A DNA stretch of 64,000 nt, taken from contig JAPNXP010000013.1 in NCBI GenBank assembly GCA_028753945.1, positions 4,217,501 through 4,281,500 of the forward strand, given 5' to 3'. Within the stretch, counting starts at the first letter, position 1, and each line of letters begins with the position of its first letter. Positions 43,783 through 55,247 of the stretch are shown piece by piece. Source of the DNA: Hexactinellida sp. DTS-2022. Its lineage: Eukaryota; Porifera; Hexactinellida. The notes under the pieces are model-generated. The model was not told the DNA's origin, searched no databases, and saw only the letters and a program-made list of their open reading frames with translations. The position numbers were made by a program, and so were the translations under genes.

Positions 43783-43833
43783 GTGGTTTCGTCCCATTGC
43801 AGGGACTCATCAGGAGGGTAACCCTCGACCTAC
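43783..43833 (-). ncRNA. Hammerhead ribozyme, copy 4
   Basis: Same sequence as copy 3 through the core: CTGATGA 43807-43813, GAAA 43787-43790, stems I and II fully paired, short stem III. Lies 385 bases from copy 3 in the same orientation. Confidence 0.78.
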
Positions 43834-44084
43834 TTATTGCACCTGGCACCAGGTACCTTTACGCATACCCGTTACCAGTCCGTACTGCCGGCCTGTGAAT
43901 ACATCACTAACTCACACTGCGTGAGTCTGCCCGTACTGCCAACCTACCCAGGGCTCCTCAACCCCAAGTACTCCCGAGGACTCCAGGTAATGTCTATAAC
44001 ACTATGATGATAACAGAATCGTAAAATAACTGGACAAACATCGGAATTCCTAATGGGTCATTGGTCATACAGCCATGAACCATC

Positions 44085-44435
44085 GACCCATGGTCTACGC
44101 TAATAACATCGACACCGAGAATGTACATTATAAGGGAAAACGTTATTTACTAAGACGGGTGTACAAAAGTAAAATTATTGAAGCTGAGATACTAACGGGA
44201 AAATATAACAATACACTCAGGATTACCAAAATTATGATCTCTCCGTCTGCCAATGAATTTCAATTCGTTCTGAAACGGAGATAGTTCACACAAGGCCTGC
44301 GTTTGCCCAATAAATAAACGCTAAGGCCAAGAGTTTGACAAGATGAGGAGTCTATTTGCCGACTTCTGTATTCACCCATGGACAGCTTTATGTTGCAGCG
44401 TCAAGTGTCCGGACAACATTCGATTTGTAATTAAA
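44085..44435 (+). pseudogene. Relic of a Helitron-type PIF1 helicase C-terminus
   Basis: KIIEAEILTGKYNN...ISPSANEFQFVLKRR matches the segment of the Helitron helicase at about 32840-32760 (VIDAEIATG...PSETDFPFVLRRK) in order and spacing. After a frameshift, GVYLPTSVFTHGQLYVAAS (44345-44402) matches its IFSHGQLYVALS motif. Only the last quarter of a helicase survives; the rest is absent. Confidence 0.75.
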
Positions 44436-45106
44436 CAAACAGAGTACAAGGATAAAGCAGAGCTTATACGGCATGCAAGGTTAACATATTTAAAATAATA
44501 TTAAATATACCCGAAATGAGGTTCACAAAAGTTTTGTAGAATGTGGTTCGCTATAATGACAAATTACGTATAATGTCACATGTACATAGCGATCACTTGT
44601 ATATTCAAATACATTAGAACCTGCGTAATCAGACCCCTGTAAACCGCAATTCGCCTTAATCTGACAATAATTTTCCTATCCCAAAGAGCCTTGTATAATG
44701 GAAAATTTCATTCGATAATCAGGAATTCGTCTTAATCCGAACATAATTAGTGCTAAATGCTCACTTCGGGACGGAAAACCAGGGAAATTCACCCAGGAAA
44801 TTCATGTATTTCCTAAAATTTCAGTAAATGAATTTACTGTAATATAGCCCTCTTCACTACATATATTTACTTATGATACTTTGGGTACTTTCAGTACTTT
44901 CAGCGATTTACATACAATCTCAAGTAGTGGCTTCACAATTAATTTAGTGGCATGGCTCTTCACACAATGAAAGTGACTGGATGATCATTCATCTGATTTC
45001 TTAAGTGACATATTTGCTCTCATATGGCTTTACTTATTTGGGCTTTTTTGGGTATAAATCCTGGGTAATCCAGCATGTCTGGCATTACCTGGAAATCCTT
45101 TATAGA
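44436..45106. other. No gene seen
   Basis: A+T-rich, with a weak pogo-like stretch near 44608-44740 (AACCTGCGTAATCAGACCCC). No supported gene. Confidence 0.4.
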
Positions 45107-45262
45107 ATGAACATGTCTGAACAAGCATATAAAGATGCTATGCTTAAGTTATATGGGGATGGAAAAAGTCTTCTAGTGACCAAATCAGAGTCCTGCAAGC
45201 TACTGGAGAAAGTCAGAGAAATTGTCGCCAAGGAGAAAATCAAAACTAGGAAGAAATTTTAC
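45107..45262 (+). CDS. Candidate isolated coding exon (MSEQAYKDAM...)
   Basis: MNMSEQAYKD at 45107 starts a lysine-rich, helical stretch of about 50 residues ending KIKTRKKFY where a hAT MITE (45263-45611) cuts in. After it the frame could continue LLTK|GTAAGT, a good splice donor at about 45629. The start resembles N-termini of Ginger-type transposases, but this is weak. No downstream exon was recognised. Confidence 0.3.
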
Positions 45263-45611
45263 TAGGGCTGAAACGAATATACCGAATATTCGTTCGAATG
45301 ATTGAACGAATATTACATTGCCTGGATATTCTTTGACTACTTTTGGACAACAACATGACTTTTGCTTAGCTTGGAGAGATCATGAATATAAATTCCTACT
45401 TAAACTAGCTGATTATTATTAGTTAACTTTTCTATAATACACTTTGTAACTATTATTAAACCATTGTAACATTAACAAAAAAGAATTTTCTAATGTATTT
45501 GTGTCTTGAAATTGATTTAATGCTTAGTCATCCAAACGAACGAATATTCGAATATTCGTTCGTTTAGAAAAAGGTTCGTTCGTTACATTTCGAATATTCG
45601 TTTCAGCCCTA
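45263..45611. mobile_element. hAT-type MITE (349 bp)
   Basis: Ends TAGGGCTGAAACGAATA and TATTCGTTTCAGCCCTA are perfect inverted repeats. The exact 8-bp direct repeat AATTTTAC flanks it (45255-45262 and 45612-45619). The interior has CGAATATTCG palindromes. Confidence 0.93.
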
Positions 45612-45669
45612 AATTTTACCTGTTGACCAAGTAAGTAATTTTATAATGCAGTATCACAATGTATTTATT

Positions 45670-45741
45670 TCAACAAGCTGCTCGTCCGCGCTACCCGCGT
45701 TCTTACAACTTGCACGCGGGCCTGCGGCCCTCGCTTGTATT
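45670..45741. repeat. 72-bp GC-rich hairpin repeat, copy 2
   Basis: CAAGCTGCTCGTCCGCGCTA...GCCTGCGGCCCTCGCTTGTA; same family as 28484 and 60433. Confidence 0.75.
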
Positions 45742-46663
45742 CTATGCAAAATACCTTTCCAGAAGATTTTGGTTCTATAATTTATGTATATATATCGACT
45801 AATGTTGTACTATACGTATAATCAAAGTTCGGCAATATCGCTATCAGCCTCAAAACATCTCTTCTGGCTCATTATTAGCTTCTGCTTCGATAACAATTCC
45901 TAGCTTTTGACGAGTCCCTCGCGACTAATTTCTTGGAATTTCATTGTCTCTTCTATTTGGTAATTAATGAGCTAAATAGTATAGCAAGTGAGATAAATTA
46001 AAAAGGAAAAAATATAAATCAGGGGGCAATTAAAATATTCAGGGCTACGAAAAAAAATTAAGGCCAGTAAATAATTTGATTAGATGAAAGGAAATAGGTG
46101 TGTAAAAGATTAAATCAAGTAAATAAAGGCGAGTAAACTAATTGGGGTACGACAAAATACTAAGGCTACTGTATTTTCACACTCATTTTTTAGAACCCTT
46201 GTTTGAAATATTTTGAAATGGATATCCACAATATCCATGGATAAGAGAAAAGCTCGATATCCATCCATGGAGATCTCCATGGATATCCATATCCACGGCA
46301 AGTCTGGCAACTATATAGGGAAATAAACTTTTCCCTTCCGAGCTCATATTAATTTGGACTTTCCAACATACGGCTTCTTTTTGGGATTAAATATAAAACA
46401 TCAAAAATATGTTTTATTACTCACCCCCATCCCCGGCTCCCTAAACCAAATATTTTACAGAGGTCAAAACTTGGGATTTTATATATGATATATATTTATG
46501 ATAATACAGTCTATTGTATAGTCTATACTTATAAACAATTCGTATACATTAACTCAAGCAAAATAAAAAACGAGCAAAATATTTCATTTATGATAGAAGT
46601 CAAATAGTAAAGTTCTGAGAGGAGATTTTCGGCAAAAAACGAGTAAAAAGAAAATGCTGAAAA
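45742..46663. other. No gene; GGATATCCA repeat
   Basis: No coding region recognised. Around 46215-46305, ATGGATATCCA and CCATGGAGATCTCCATGG palindromes cluster. Confidence 0.4.
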
Positions 46664-47735
46664 TTATAAAAAAAAGGAGAGGTATCGAGTTGAAGATAAA
46701 TTCTCACTAAAATTATGATGTTCGAAGGAACGAGATTGCATATTAGTTTGTTCTTGATTACTTGTAAAAGGTAGATCTACGTTTAAGTCAATAGAGGAAA
46801 TACTATAATTAGCACTAGGAGAATTAGCTCTCTGTAGTGTATGGTCCCATTCCAACCCTCTCTGTAGTGTATTCACGTAATAGCAGGCACGACGGAATAC
46901 AGATTCACTCCAGAGTATTCTGTTGTTTCTACCGTATTCTGGGTCGAATGGCTTATACTTCCATTCAAAGTAGCTGTTATACAGAGTTTCATTCTCGAGT
47001 ACCAGCTGTAGATAACTAGCCACATCGTTTGGAGTATTGAATTCAGCAACATCAATATAAGAGCCTTTTGGAACGGTTTCTGCTACGTCACGCGTCCCCA
47101 TCCACACCGGTAATACTCCAGCTTTGAATGCATGGTATATTTTGTCTGTTACTAATCTAGGAGAATCTCCGTTCTCAAACGCGAGATGGATTTTGTATGG
47201 TCGTATAGCTTCCACTTTAGAACAGGGGCTACCATTACAATCTGGCCATTCTGCGTTATTCAGACAACTGCTAAGATCCAACACACCGATTTTAGCATCA
47301 ATTGCTTTAACATATTCATTCCTATTATTCATTGGAATGCAATTACGAGCCACGAAAGTAGCTTTTGGCTGTGCATCTTTAGATATTATTGAATCTTTCG
47401 CTTCGTCCATATTTGGGATCAACAACCAAGGAATGTCTGACCTTCTGTCCAACAGAGCTGAGCCCTGGAAATGATGCTTCAGGTATTCCAGTTTCAACAA
47501 GTTGTAATAATGCTGAGGTTCTTGAGATGCTAAGATACGTATTGGTACTTTGGAATTCCTGTCCACAGCTGATTGGACATACCCATCATTCATTGCAAGA
47601 TAAAATTCTGCATCTGGTTTTCCATGGTTTTCGAAACACTCACATGGAATTTTACATTTTGGAACATGTGCGAAATTATAATCATTAAGGTACACCGGAA
47701 TAACATTAATATAGATGGCATTGGCCGTACACATG
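46664..47735 (-). CDS. GT10 family alpha-1,3-fucosyltransferase
   Basis: Transfers fucose from GDP-fucose to N-acetylglucosamine-containing glycans in the Golgi (family knowledge). The GT10 catalytic block is clear: IHLAFENGDSPRLVTDKIYHAF then AGVLPVWMG, GSYIDVAEF, and LYNSYFEWK. Upstream are KATFVARNC and PWLLIPN-like elements of the N-domain. I start at ATG 47735 (about 356 residues). The frame is open to ATG 47884, but those extra about 50 residues are encoded by a transposon hairpin. No strong type II membrane anchor is visible after 47735, so an upstream exon may supply it or the MITE replaced it. The last about 60 residues are low-complexity Ser/Asn. No stop inside. Confidence 0.88.
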
Positions 47736-47744
47736 ATGATAGAG

Positions 47745-47870
47745 AACAAAATTGCAGCCTGTGCCGACTCAAGTTCCTTTGGTGGCACTATATTTTGATG
47801 GTGGTTTATTGATAGTGCATCCAAAGGAACATGCTGTCGGCACAGGCTGCAATTTTGGATTTTTTTTTCG
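47745..47870. repeat. GTCGGCACAGGCTGCA hairpin, copy 1, at the 5' end of the GT10 gene
   Basis: A long hairpin: GCAGCCTGTGCCGAC...CTTTGGTGGCACTATA, a loop of about 20, and the complement. The promoter-side boundary differs from other copies: AATTTTG runs straight into GT10 coding sequence. Confidence 0.85.
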
Positions 47871-50010
47871 CATGTCATCATCACTATGAAGGTGTTAAAT
47901 TAATTCAGAATGGTGTTTCAAAAGGCAACGACCCTTAGTGAGTTGGAAGTTTCCATTTTGCTCACTTCATTTGAGAGATATTCAAGTTTCAGTAGAATAT
48001 AATATGGGATGACTCAGCATTTGTTAAGTGCGTGTTGGGTATTCACCCAACTCCAACCAACCCATGCAGATTATTTAATTCACAAAATTGTAAAAATGCA
48101 TTTTTTGACGATGTCATCATCACCTCAAGGTGTCAAGACCCACGTGTATAGGTGGTACGTGGCATAAGGATCATTGAGAAATTGGAAGTTTGTTTCTATC
48201 TTGTATCATCTCTGAGATTAATGCCACTTAGCAAATTTGTATAAATAATTATTCAAATTATTAATAATTTAACACAATTATTATGTACAGCAAAATAAAT
48301 TAAGTCAAATTATTTGCAATAAATAAGAACCTATATTGAATTTCATTATAATATTTGAATCCAGCGCACTCGATAATTCCAATAAACTAATTGCAACAGT
48401 CTCTATAAGTTAATGACAGAGCGAATTAATTATGTCAGTGTATCCCTTGTGCAGAATATTCACGCAGAAGTAAATATATTTACATAATCTGTTGTTGTTA
48501 TGAAATTTAAAATCTTAGTTTTCAAATAGAAAATAGAAGCCTACTCGAGTTGACTGAATTAGACCGAAAATCTAGGCAGAAAATCTGATTTTCTAAGACT
48601 GGAATAAGACCGAATGGAATAAGACCGAAAAAAAATCAGGACTGGAATAAGACCGAATGGAATAAGACCGAAAATAATGAGTACTGGAATAAGACCGAAA
48701 GGAATAAGACCGAAAAAAAATCAATACTGGAATAAGACCGAATGGAATAAGACCGAAAAAAAATCAGTACTGGAATAAGACCGAAAAAAAATCAGTACTG
48801 GAATAAGACCGAATGGAATAAGACCGAAAAAAAATCAGTACTGGAATAAGACCGAATGGAATAAGACCGAAAAAAAATCAGTACTAGAATAAGACCGAAT
48901 GGAATAAGACCGAAAAAAAATCAGTACTGGAATAAGACCGAATAATATAAGGACTACTCTGAAATACGTATCTATTGGTAAGAATAAAAGTGAAACCTCG
49001 ACTTTCTAAGCGTGAATTATGGTTCATTGAGAAAACACCCGACTATGTGATTAATGGAGAAAATACTCGCCTTTTTAAGTGTGATATATGTATCATGGAG
49101 AAAACACTGGCCACTCTAATTGTCTTTTATGGAGAATGGTTAAAACGCTCGCCTTTCTAAGTGTCTAATATTGATCAGGGTGAAAAGCAGCCCTTATATT
49201 TTTTCGGTCTTCCATTCGGTCTTATTCCAGTATTGATTTTTTTTCGGTCTTATTCCATTCGGTCTTATTCCAGTACTGATTTTTTTTCGGTCTTATTCCA
49301 TTCGGTCTTATTCCAGTACTGATTTTTTTCGGTCTTATTCCATTCGGTCTTATTCCAGTATTGATTTTTTTTCGGTCTTATTCCATTCGGTCTTATTCCA
49401 GTACTGATTTTTTTTCGGTCTTATTCCATTCGGTCTTATTCCAGTACTGATTTCCTTTCGGTCTTATTCCATTCGGTCTTATTCCAGTACTGATTTTTTT
49501 CGGTCTTATTCCATTCGGTCTTATTCCATTCGGTCTTATTCAGGTTTCCCGCCTACTCGATTTCACAAGTGAAATCAATATAATTATCGCAAGTTTAAAC
49601 AATAGTGTAAGATTCAACAAGTTTAATCAATCTATTTTTACAAGTTGAAACAATGGAATTAGATCTAATAGAAGCCTAGTCTTACTGAAACTGAAGTGTG
49701 AGTAAACAAATAAATTTCAACCCCGATTTGTGGCAAGAATTAAACCCACTATAAAAATTTGTCTTCTCCCATCAGACGCAGAATTTTATGGTGAATCCAA
49801 ATGTGAAATAAAATTTAGGGGTTTAGTAAAACATTTATTGAATTATGGTCCAGACAAATTTTGAAAGGTGTTAAAGATGTGTCCAAAATTTGTTAATCAA
49901 AAATCGTAATCCCAGGTGCACATCTGTAACCCATGAGACACTCATCCTAAAATTTGGGCTCCCAGTTAATTTAACTCTGTTGTGTGTAGAGGATACGGAC
50001 TAATAATAAT
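47871..50010. repeat. Dispersed repeat unit A (with foldback element inserted)
   Basis: After the hairpin comes a conserved segment (CATCATCACTATGAAGGTGT, CAAAAGGCAACGACCCTTAG, GATGACTCAGCATTTTTTAA, GACGATGTCATCATCACCTC). It ends about 2 kb later with GTGTAGAGGATACGGACTAA and an (AAT)n run. The same order recurs from 50025, 53793, 60990, 62235 and 62850. No coding. Confidence 0.8.
48549..49551. mobile_element. Foldback element of GGAATAAGACCGAA repeats with 9-bp target duplication
   Basis: The left arm (about 48565-48955) is a tandem array of GGAATAAGACCGAA(TGGAATAAGACCGA)nATCAGTACT; the right arm (about 49195-49545) is the same array inverted. The middle (about 240 bp) has no recognised gene. 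The 9-base direct repeat CCTACTCGA flanks it (48540-48548 and 49552-49560), and joining the flanks restores the unit seen at 54600. A 9-bp duplication and array-type inverted arms fit foldback/MULE-related elements. Confidence 0.85.
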
Positions 50011-50024
50011 AATAATAATAATAA

Positions 50025-51780
50025 TCCAAAATTGCAGCCTGTGCCGACGCATGTTCCTTTGGTGGCACTATATTTTGATGGTGGTTTATTGATAGTGCCT
50101 CCAAAGGAACATGCTGTCGGCACAGGCAGCAATTTTGGATTTTTTTCGCCATGTCGTCATCACTATGAAGGTGCTAAATTATTTCAGAAAGGTATTTCAA
50201 AAGGCAACGACCCTTAGAGTTGTGGAAGTTTCGTTTTAGCTCCCTTCATTTCTGAGTTATTCTAGTTTCAGTAGAATATAACCTGTGATGACTCAGCATT
50301 TTTTAAGTGTGTGTTGGGTATTTACCCAATTCCAACCAACCCATGCGAATTATTTAATTCACAAAATTGTGAAAACACACATTTTTTGACGATGTCATCA
50401 TCACCTCAAGGTGTCAAAACCAACTTATAGAGGTGTTACGTAGCATAAAGATCAATTGATCAATTGAAAATTTGTTTATATCTTATATAATTTCTGAGAT
50501 TAATGAAATTTAGCTAATTACAGTGCAACCTCTATAAGTGGGGTCTCTATAAATGGGGAACCTCCATAAGTGGGGAATCTTTTTACCATATTCGTTTATA
50601 TCCATACAAATGAACCTCTATAAGCGGGGAAATGGGGAATGGGGGACCATAAATTTCAAGGAGTTTTTATCTCCATACAAAACAACCTCCATAAATGGGG
50701 GGAATGGACAAATCCTAACATGATTCTTATAAAATAATACAATATTTCCAATAAATCGACTCTAAAGTTCTAAAGAAAAAATATTTTCGATTGATCTACT
50801 CTGATGTTTTTAGAAGAAATCACCTAGTGTAGATCAGCAGTTAACTAAATTGTCATAATATACAAATAAGAACTAGAACGTGCATTAATGTATGTGTTAT
50901 ATGAAAAAAATTTATAATATAGCATATGTAATGTTTTTCCGATTGAATTTTATAACCGGGGAATGGGGGGCAATTGAAATTTTCCCCGTCCCATGCTCCC
51001 CCACTTATAGAGGTTCCACTCTAGTATAAATATTCAATTAATATACTAATTATTTAACACCATTATTATGATTAGCAAAATAAATTTAGTTCAATCATTT
51101 GCAATAATTATTAATCCAAATTGAATTTCACTACGGTATTATTTTTTAATTAAGCGCATTCGATAACCCAATAATCTAATTGGAACCGTCTCTATAAACA
51201 CAGAGCGAATTAATTAGAATTAATTATGTCAGTGTATCCATTGTGCAAGAATATTCTCGCAGAAGTAAATATAATCACATAATCTGTCTTTGTTATGGAA
51301 TGTAAATCTTAGTTTTCAATTGGAAAATAGAAGCCTAACCGAACTCACAGGTTGGATCAATATTATAATAACCCATTGAAACAATAGAATTAGATTTAAA
51401 ACTTTAATTTAACTGAAGTGTTTGTAAACAAAGGAAATTTGAAACTCAATTGTGGCACAAACTAAGTACAATTTGAAAATTCGTGCACTGTGAAAAGGTG
51501 TAGAATTTAATTCTCTATCGAAAGGATATAAATTTAATTTTCGGGCACCGTTTATTGCTCGTTTTCAAACATTAAACAGGTGCAAAAATGTGTCCAAAGA
51601 AATGTAATCAAAAATCGTGACCCCAGGTGCACATCTGTAACCCAATAAACCCATGAGACACTTGTCCTGAAGATTTCAGTTCTTATTTAATTATGCTCTG
51701 TTCTGTGTAGACGATACGGACTAATAATAATATACCAAAGCACTAAGACCAATACTGGGCCACTATACTATAGTATAGTC
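50025..51780. repeat. Dispersed repeat unit B with hairpin and pogo-like MITE
   Basis: The hairpin (50025-50148) is nearly perfect. Conserved segments follow as in unit A. At 50520-51025 a MITE with ends CAGTGCAACCTCTATAAGTG and CACTTATAGAGGTTCCACTC is inserted. The unit ends GATACGGACTAATAATAATA near 51735. Confidence 0.8.
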
Positions 51781-51864
51781 GGCACAGTAATAAGAATATG
51801 TATCCAATCTGTTTATGAGACATTCTTTAAAGTAAATTTGGAAGGAATCCTATATTGAAACTAA

Positions 51865-51990
51865 ATCTAAAATTACAGCTGTGCCGACTGCATATTCATT
51901 TGGAGCACTATATTTGGGGGCTTCAATCACTTATAGTGCCTCCACCAGAATATGCTGTCTGCACAGCTGAAATTTTTGATTTTTGCTCCC
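51865..51990. repeat. Diverged hairpin of the GTCGGCACAG family
   Basis: ACAGCTGTGCCGACTGCATA...TATGCTGTCTGCACAGCTG; same layout with substitutions in both arms. Confidence 0.7.
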
Positions 51991-53568
51991 ATAGGGCGGA
52001 ATGAATATAAATGTAACGCCTTTGTTAGCGTTAGCTTCGCGATGGATCACTTAACCGCTACGCATTTAGATATATTCGCTAAAATATCTGTATTATGTAT
52101 TTTTCAACTTCACCACTACTCGCAATAATTATTACTCAATTCCCAGTTGACAGTCTTCAGTATACGCATTTATCTGTAATACCCTTTGCCCTCACTCCAT
52201 GTCCATGTACAATAAATTTTCATCCATTTGTATAACTTTTATGAACAAGAACAATAGATATTCATATCATATATCCGTACACACTAAATGTGTTATCACC
52301 ATACTTGTTTATCCATTATAACAATCGCAAGATAGTAAATAGGGTCATTCTGAATCAAAATGTAAATCTAAACAAAATATTATCGTAAATTCGAAACCAG
52401 CATAATTGTTTACTTAGAATGACAAAAGGAATTAAGTATATTTTCCATTAGAAATGCGTTATAAACCCCTCTATCACTCTAATACAATTCGGGCAGCAAC
52501 ATACACACAGACGAGTAGTCAAATAAAAGATATTCCATTGATTAATCCATTGTTTGGATATCAGAAATCCTTTTGAAACTAAATATCGTTGAGTGAAATT
52601 GAATTTCATATAGTAGAAAACTTCAATGTAACTAGTATTTAGAAATCGATTTACATAGTAGCAGCTATTGAATCAAATTGAATTAGTATTCATAAACAAT
52701 AGAATACTATATTGTAACTATGATATGAGAAACCGATTTATATAGTAATACTAGCTATTGAATTAACTTTAATTATTCATATACAACTAACCTGCCAAAA
52801 ATACTAGCAAATTAGCAATAATTTGTATTCATACATTCATGTTATTATGATAGCATCATAATAACATTAGTAGATGCGGCAACAATTGATGTTTACATAA
52901 AACATATGTAAATATAATAAAATAGCAAAATTTTTGAATTTAAATTTACGGAGGTGTTAAACTCATTAATAGTACCTATAGATAATATACATACCTCCAA
53001 AAGTGAACACCTTCAATAAATGAACAACTCCAAAATATCATCACTTTTCTCGGTCCCAAATTTTCCCATTGTCTACAGTCTACACAGTGTTTACCCTCCA
53101 ACTTCTCAAACGAGTGTGAAGTTGGCGCAGTATTCAACTGTGCACAGATCAAATCCAAATTTGAGGCCCCTCCATGTAATTGAATTTGGCCAAAAATTAC
53201 ACACCTTTAAGGGGAGATAGGGACGTTTTTGATTCTGAATAAAAATCTTGAAAAAATTATTTTTGTATCTATTTTTTTACTAAAAACAATTTCTTTTGTC
53301 CAGACTGATTTAATACGATCTATTGCCCATATAATGTGTTTTGAAAGTACATTTATGTGCAAATCACACGAGATATATCGAGTGTGAAGTTAGCAGCTAG
53401 CTGGCAGCGTGAAATTGAGCACACTATAAGACACTTAAAATCAGGAATCAACGGGTCAATCTAGAATCCAGTTGTATTATATTAATACTAACCTAGGATA
53501 CTTTCTGTCATTTTAATTTAATCCTGATCTGACACCTGGGTGGCATACAGTCACTTTGATAATAATGC
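51991..53568. other. No gene seen
   Basis: A+T-rich. A possible weak MITE lies at about 52948-53210 (CGGAGGTGTTAAACTC, CTCCAAAAGTGAACACC, TTACACACCTTTAAGG). No supported gene. Confidence 0.4.
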
Positions 53569-53785
53569 AAGGTTGAAACAAAATACAGTATATTTGGTTG
53601 AACCGAATATCATTTGCTGAATAGTTGCTTATTTGGTGCCACCAGAGATCACTATTCGGTATTCGGTTGCCAACAAGATATCAGTATTCTGTTATTCGGT
53701 GTCCCGACCGAATATTATCAGTATTCGTATTCGGTTGGGCAACTATTCATGAATACTGATATTTCGGTTCGAGCGGTTTAAACCT
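53569..53785. mobile_element. MITE with CAAGGTTGAAAC/GTTTAAACCTTG ends
   Basis: Inverted ends and interior TATTCGGT/ACCGAATA repeats in both orientations. It sits immediately before a hairpin copy. Confidence 0.65.
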
Positions 53786-53792
53786 TGAAAAT

Positions 53793-55060
53793 CCAAAATT
53801 GCAGCCTGTGCCGACGCATGTTCCTTTGGTGGCACAATATTTTGATGGTGGTTTATTGATAGTGCCTCCAAAGGAAAATGCTATCGACACAGGCTGCAAT
53901 TTTGGATTTTTTCGCTATGTCATCATCACTATGAAGGTGTTAAATTATTTCAGAAAAGTGTTTCAGAAGGCAACGATCCTTAAATTGTTGGAAGTTTCCA
54001 TTTAGCTCACTTCACTTTAGAGATATTTAAGTATAATATAACAGGTGATGAGTCAGCATTTTTAGGTACGTGTTGGGTGTTCAGCCAACACCAACCAACC
54101 CATTAAAATATATAATTCACAAAATTGTAAGAATACATTTTTTGACGATGTCATCATCTCCTCAAGGTGTCAAGACCCATTTGTAGAGTTGTTACGTGGC
54201 ATAAGGATCAATTGATAAATTGAAAGTTTGTTCTATCTTGTATCATCTCTGAGATTATTGCTATTTAGTATTTAGCAAATTAGTATAATTAATAATTAAT
54301 AATATTAATAATTTAACACCAATTTCTAGGAAAACTTACATTATTAAGTTTAATTATTTGTTACAAATAGTAATTTAAAATAAATTTGGCAGCCATATTT
54401 CAATTCCGCACGCTCGATAATCCCTATAAACAAATTGGAAGCAACTCCATATGTTACATAGGGACTGAATTAATTAGAATTAAATACGTAAGTATAGTAT
54501 TAATAGTACAGAGAATTCTTGCAGTTGAGAATTAAATATACTACTCACATAATCTGTCGTTGTTATGGAATATATAATCTTAGTCTTCAATTAGAAAATA
54601 GAAGCCTACCCGATCTCACAAGTTGAATCAATATAATTATTACAAGTTGAAACAATAGAATTAATTTAACACTTTACTGAAACTGAAGTGTGGTAAACAT
54701 AGGAAATTCAACCCCCATTTATGGCCTTAATTTAACCCATTGTTAAAATTTGTCTTATCCCATCAGACGCAGAATTTTATGGTGAATCCAAAGGTTAAAT
54801 AAAATTCAGGGTTTAGTATAGCATTTTTTGAGTTATGGCCCAGAAAATTTCAAAGGAGTCAAAGTGGTACAGAAAAATGGTTTATAAAAAATTTGGCTCG
54901 AGATGCACATCTGTAACAAATGGGACACCGATGCTAAAATTGAGCTCCGGGAATTCTATTTCTGGCCTGTAGAGCGGATACGGACTATTAAAAAAAACCA
55001 AGGCAGTTAGATTAGAACTGGGCGACTATATACTATAGTATAGTCGGCACAGTAAAAACT
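53793..55060. repeat. Dispersed repeat unit C with hairpin
   Basis: Hairpin 53793-53915, then the conserved order of unit A through GATACGGACTATTA and CTATACTATAGTATAGTCGG (about 55025). The latter palindrome also occurs near 51765 and, decayed, near 58395. Confidence 0.8.
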
Positions 55061-55186
55061 TGCAGTCGACTGAGCACTATTCATCAGGAATTTGACTAAA
55101 TTTATAAATATATTACACATAAATTTCCATGATATATTTCTAAAGAAAAGTATTTAGTCGACAATATTGTCTATGAAATTGTTAGC

Positions 55187-55194
55187 TATATAAG
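55187..55194 (+). promoter_or_regulatory. Candidate TATA box of the receptor gene
   Basis: TATATAAG, about 55 bases before the ATG at 55248. Confidence 0.5.
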
Positions 55195-55247
55195 AGTATA
55201 TTTCACTGTGTAACTAATTATATAATAATTGTATTATATTCACCAAC

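Larger units (their letters stand above)
43320..44004 (-). repeat. Retrozyme-like repeat with two direct hammerheads 385 bp apart
   Basis: On the minus strand, about 225 bases (43400-43624 and 43785-44003) are present twice in direct orientation with few differences. They are separated by a unique segment (about 43625-43780) that itself contains GTCAACTAGTCAACT as an inverted pair. Each copy ends with a hammerhead. The outer ends read GTTATAGACATT and CTCATAACA. Two ribozymes bounding a 385-nt unit is the arrangement that would release a small RNA monomer. Confidence 0.8.

Noticed and set aside
50032-50217. Short open frames through the GTCGGCACAG hairpin (also at 53799, 62170, 62190, 62816, 62799)
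   Set aside because: The same peptide appears wherever the hairpin repeat is; it reflects repeat copies, not genes.
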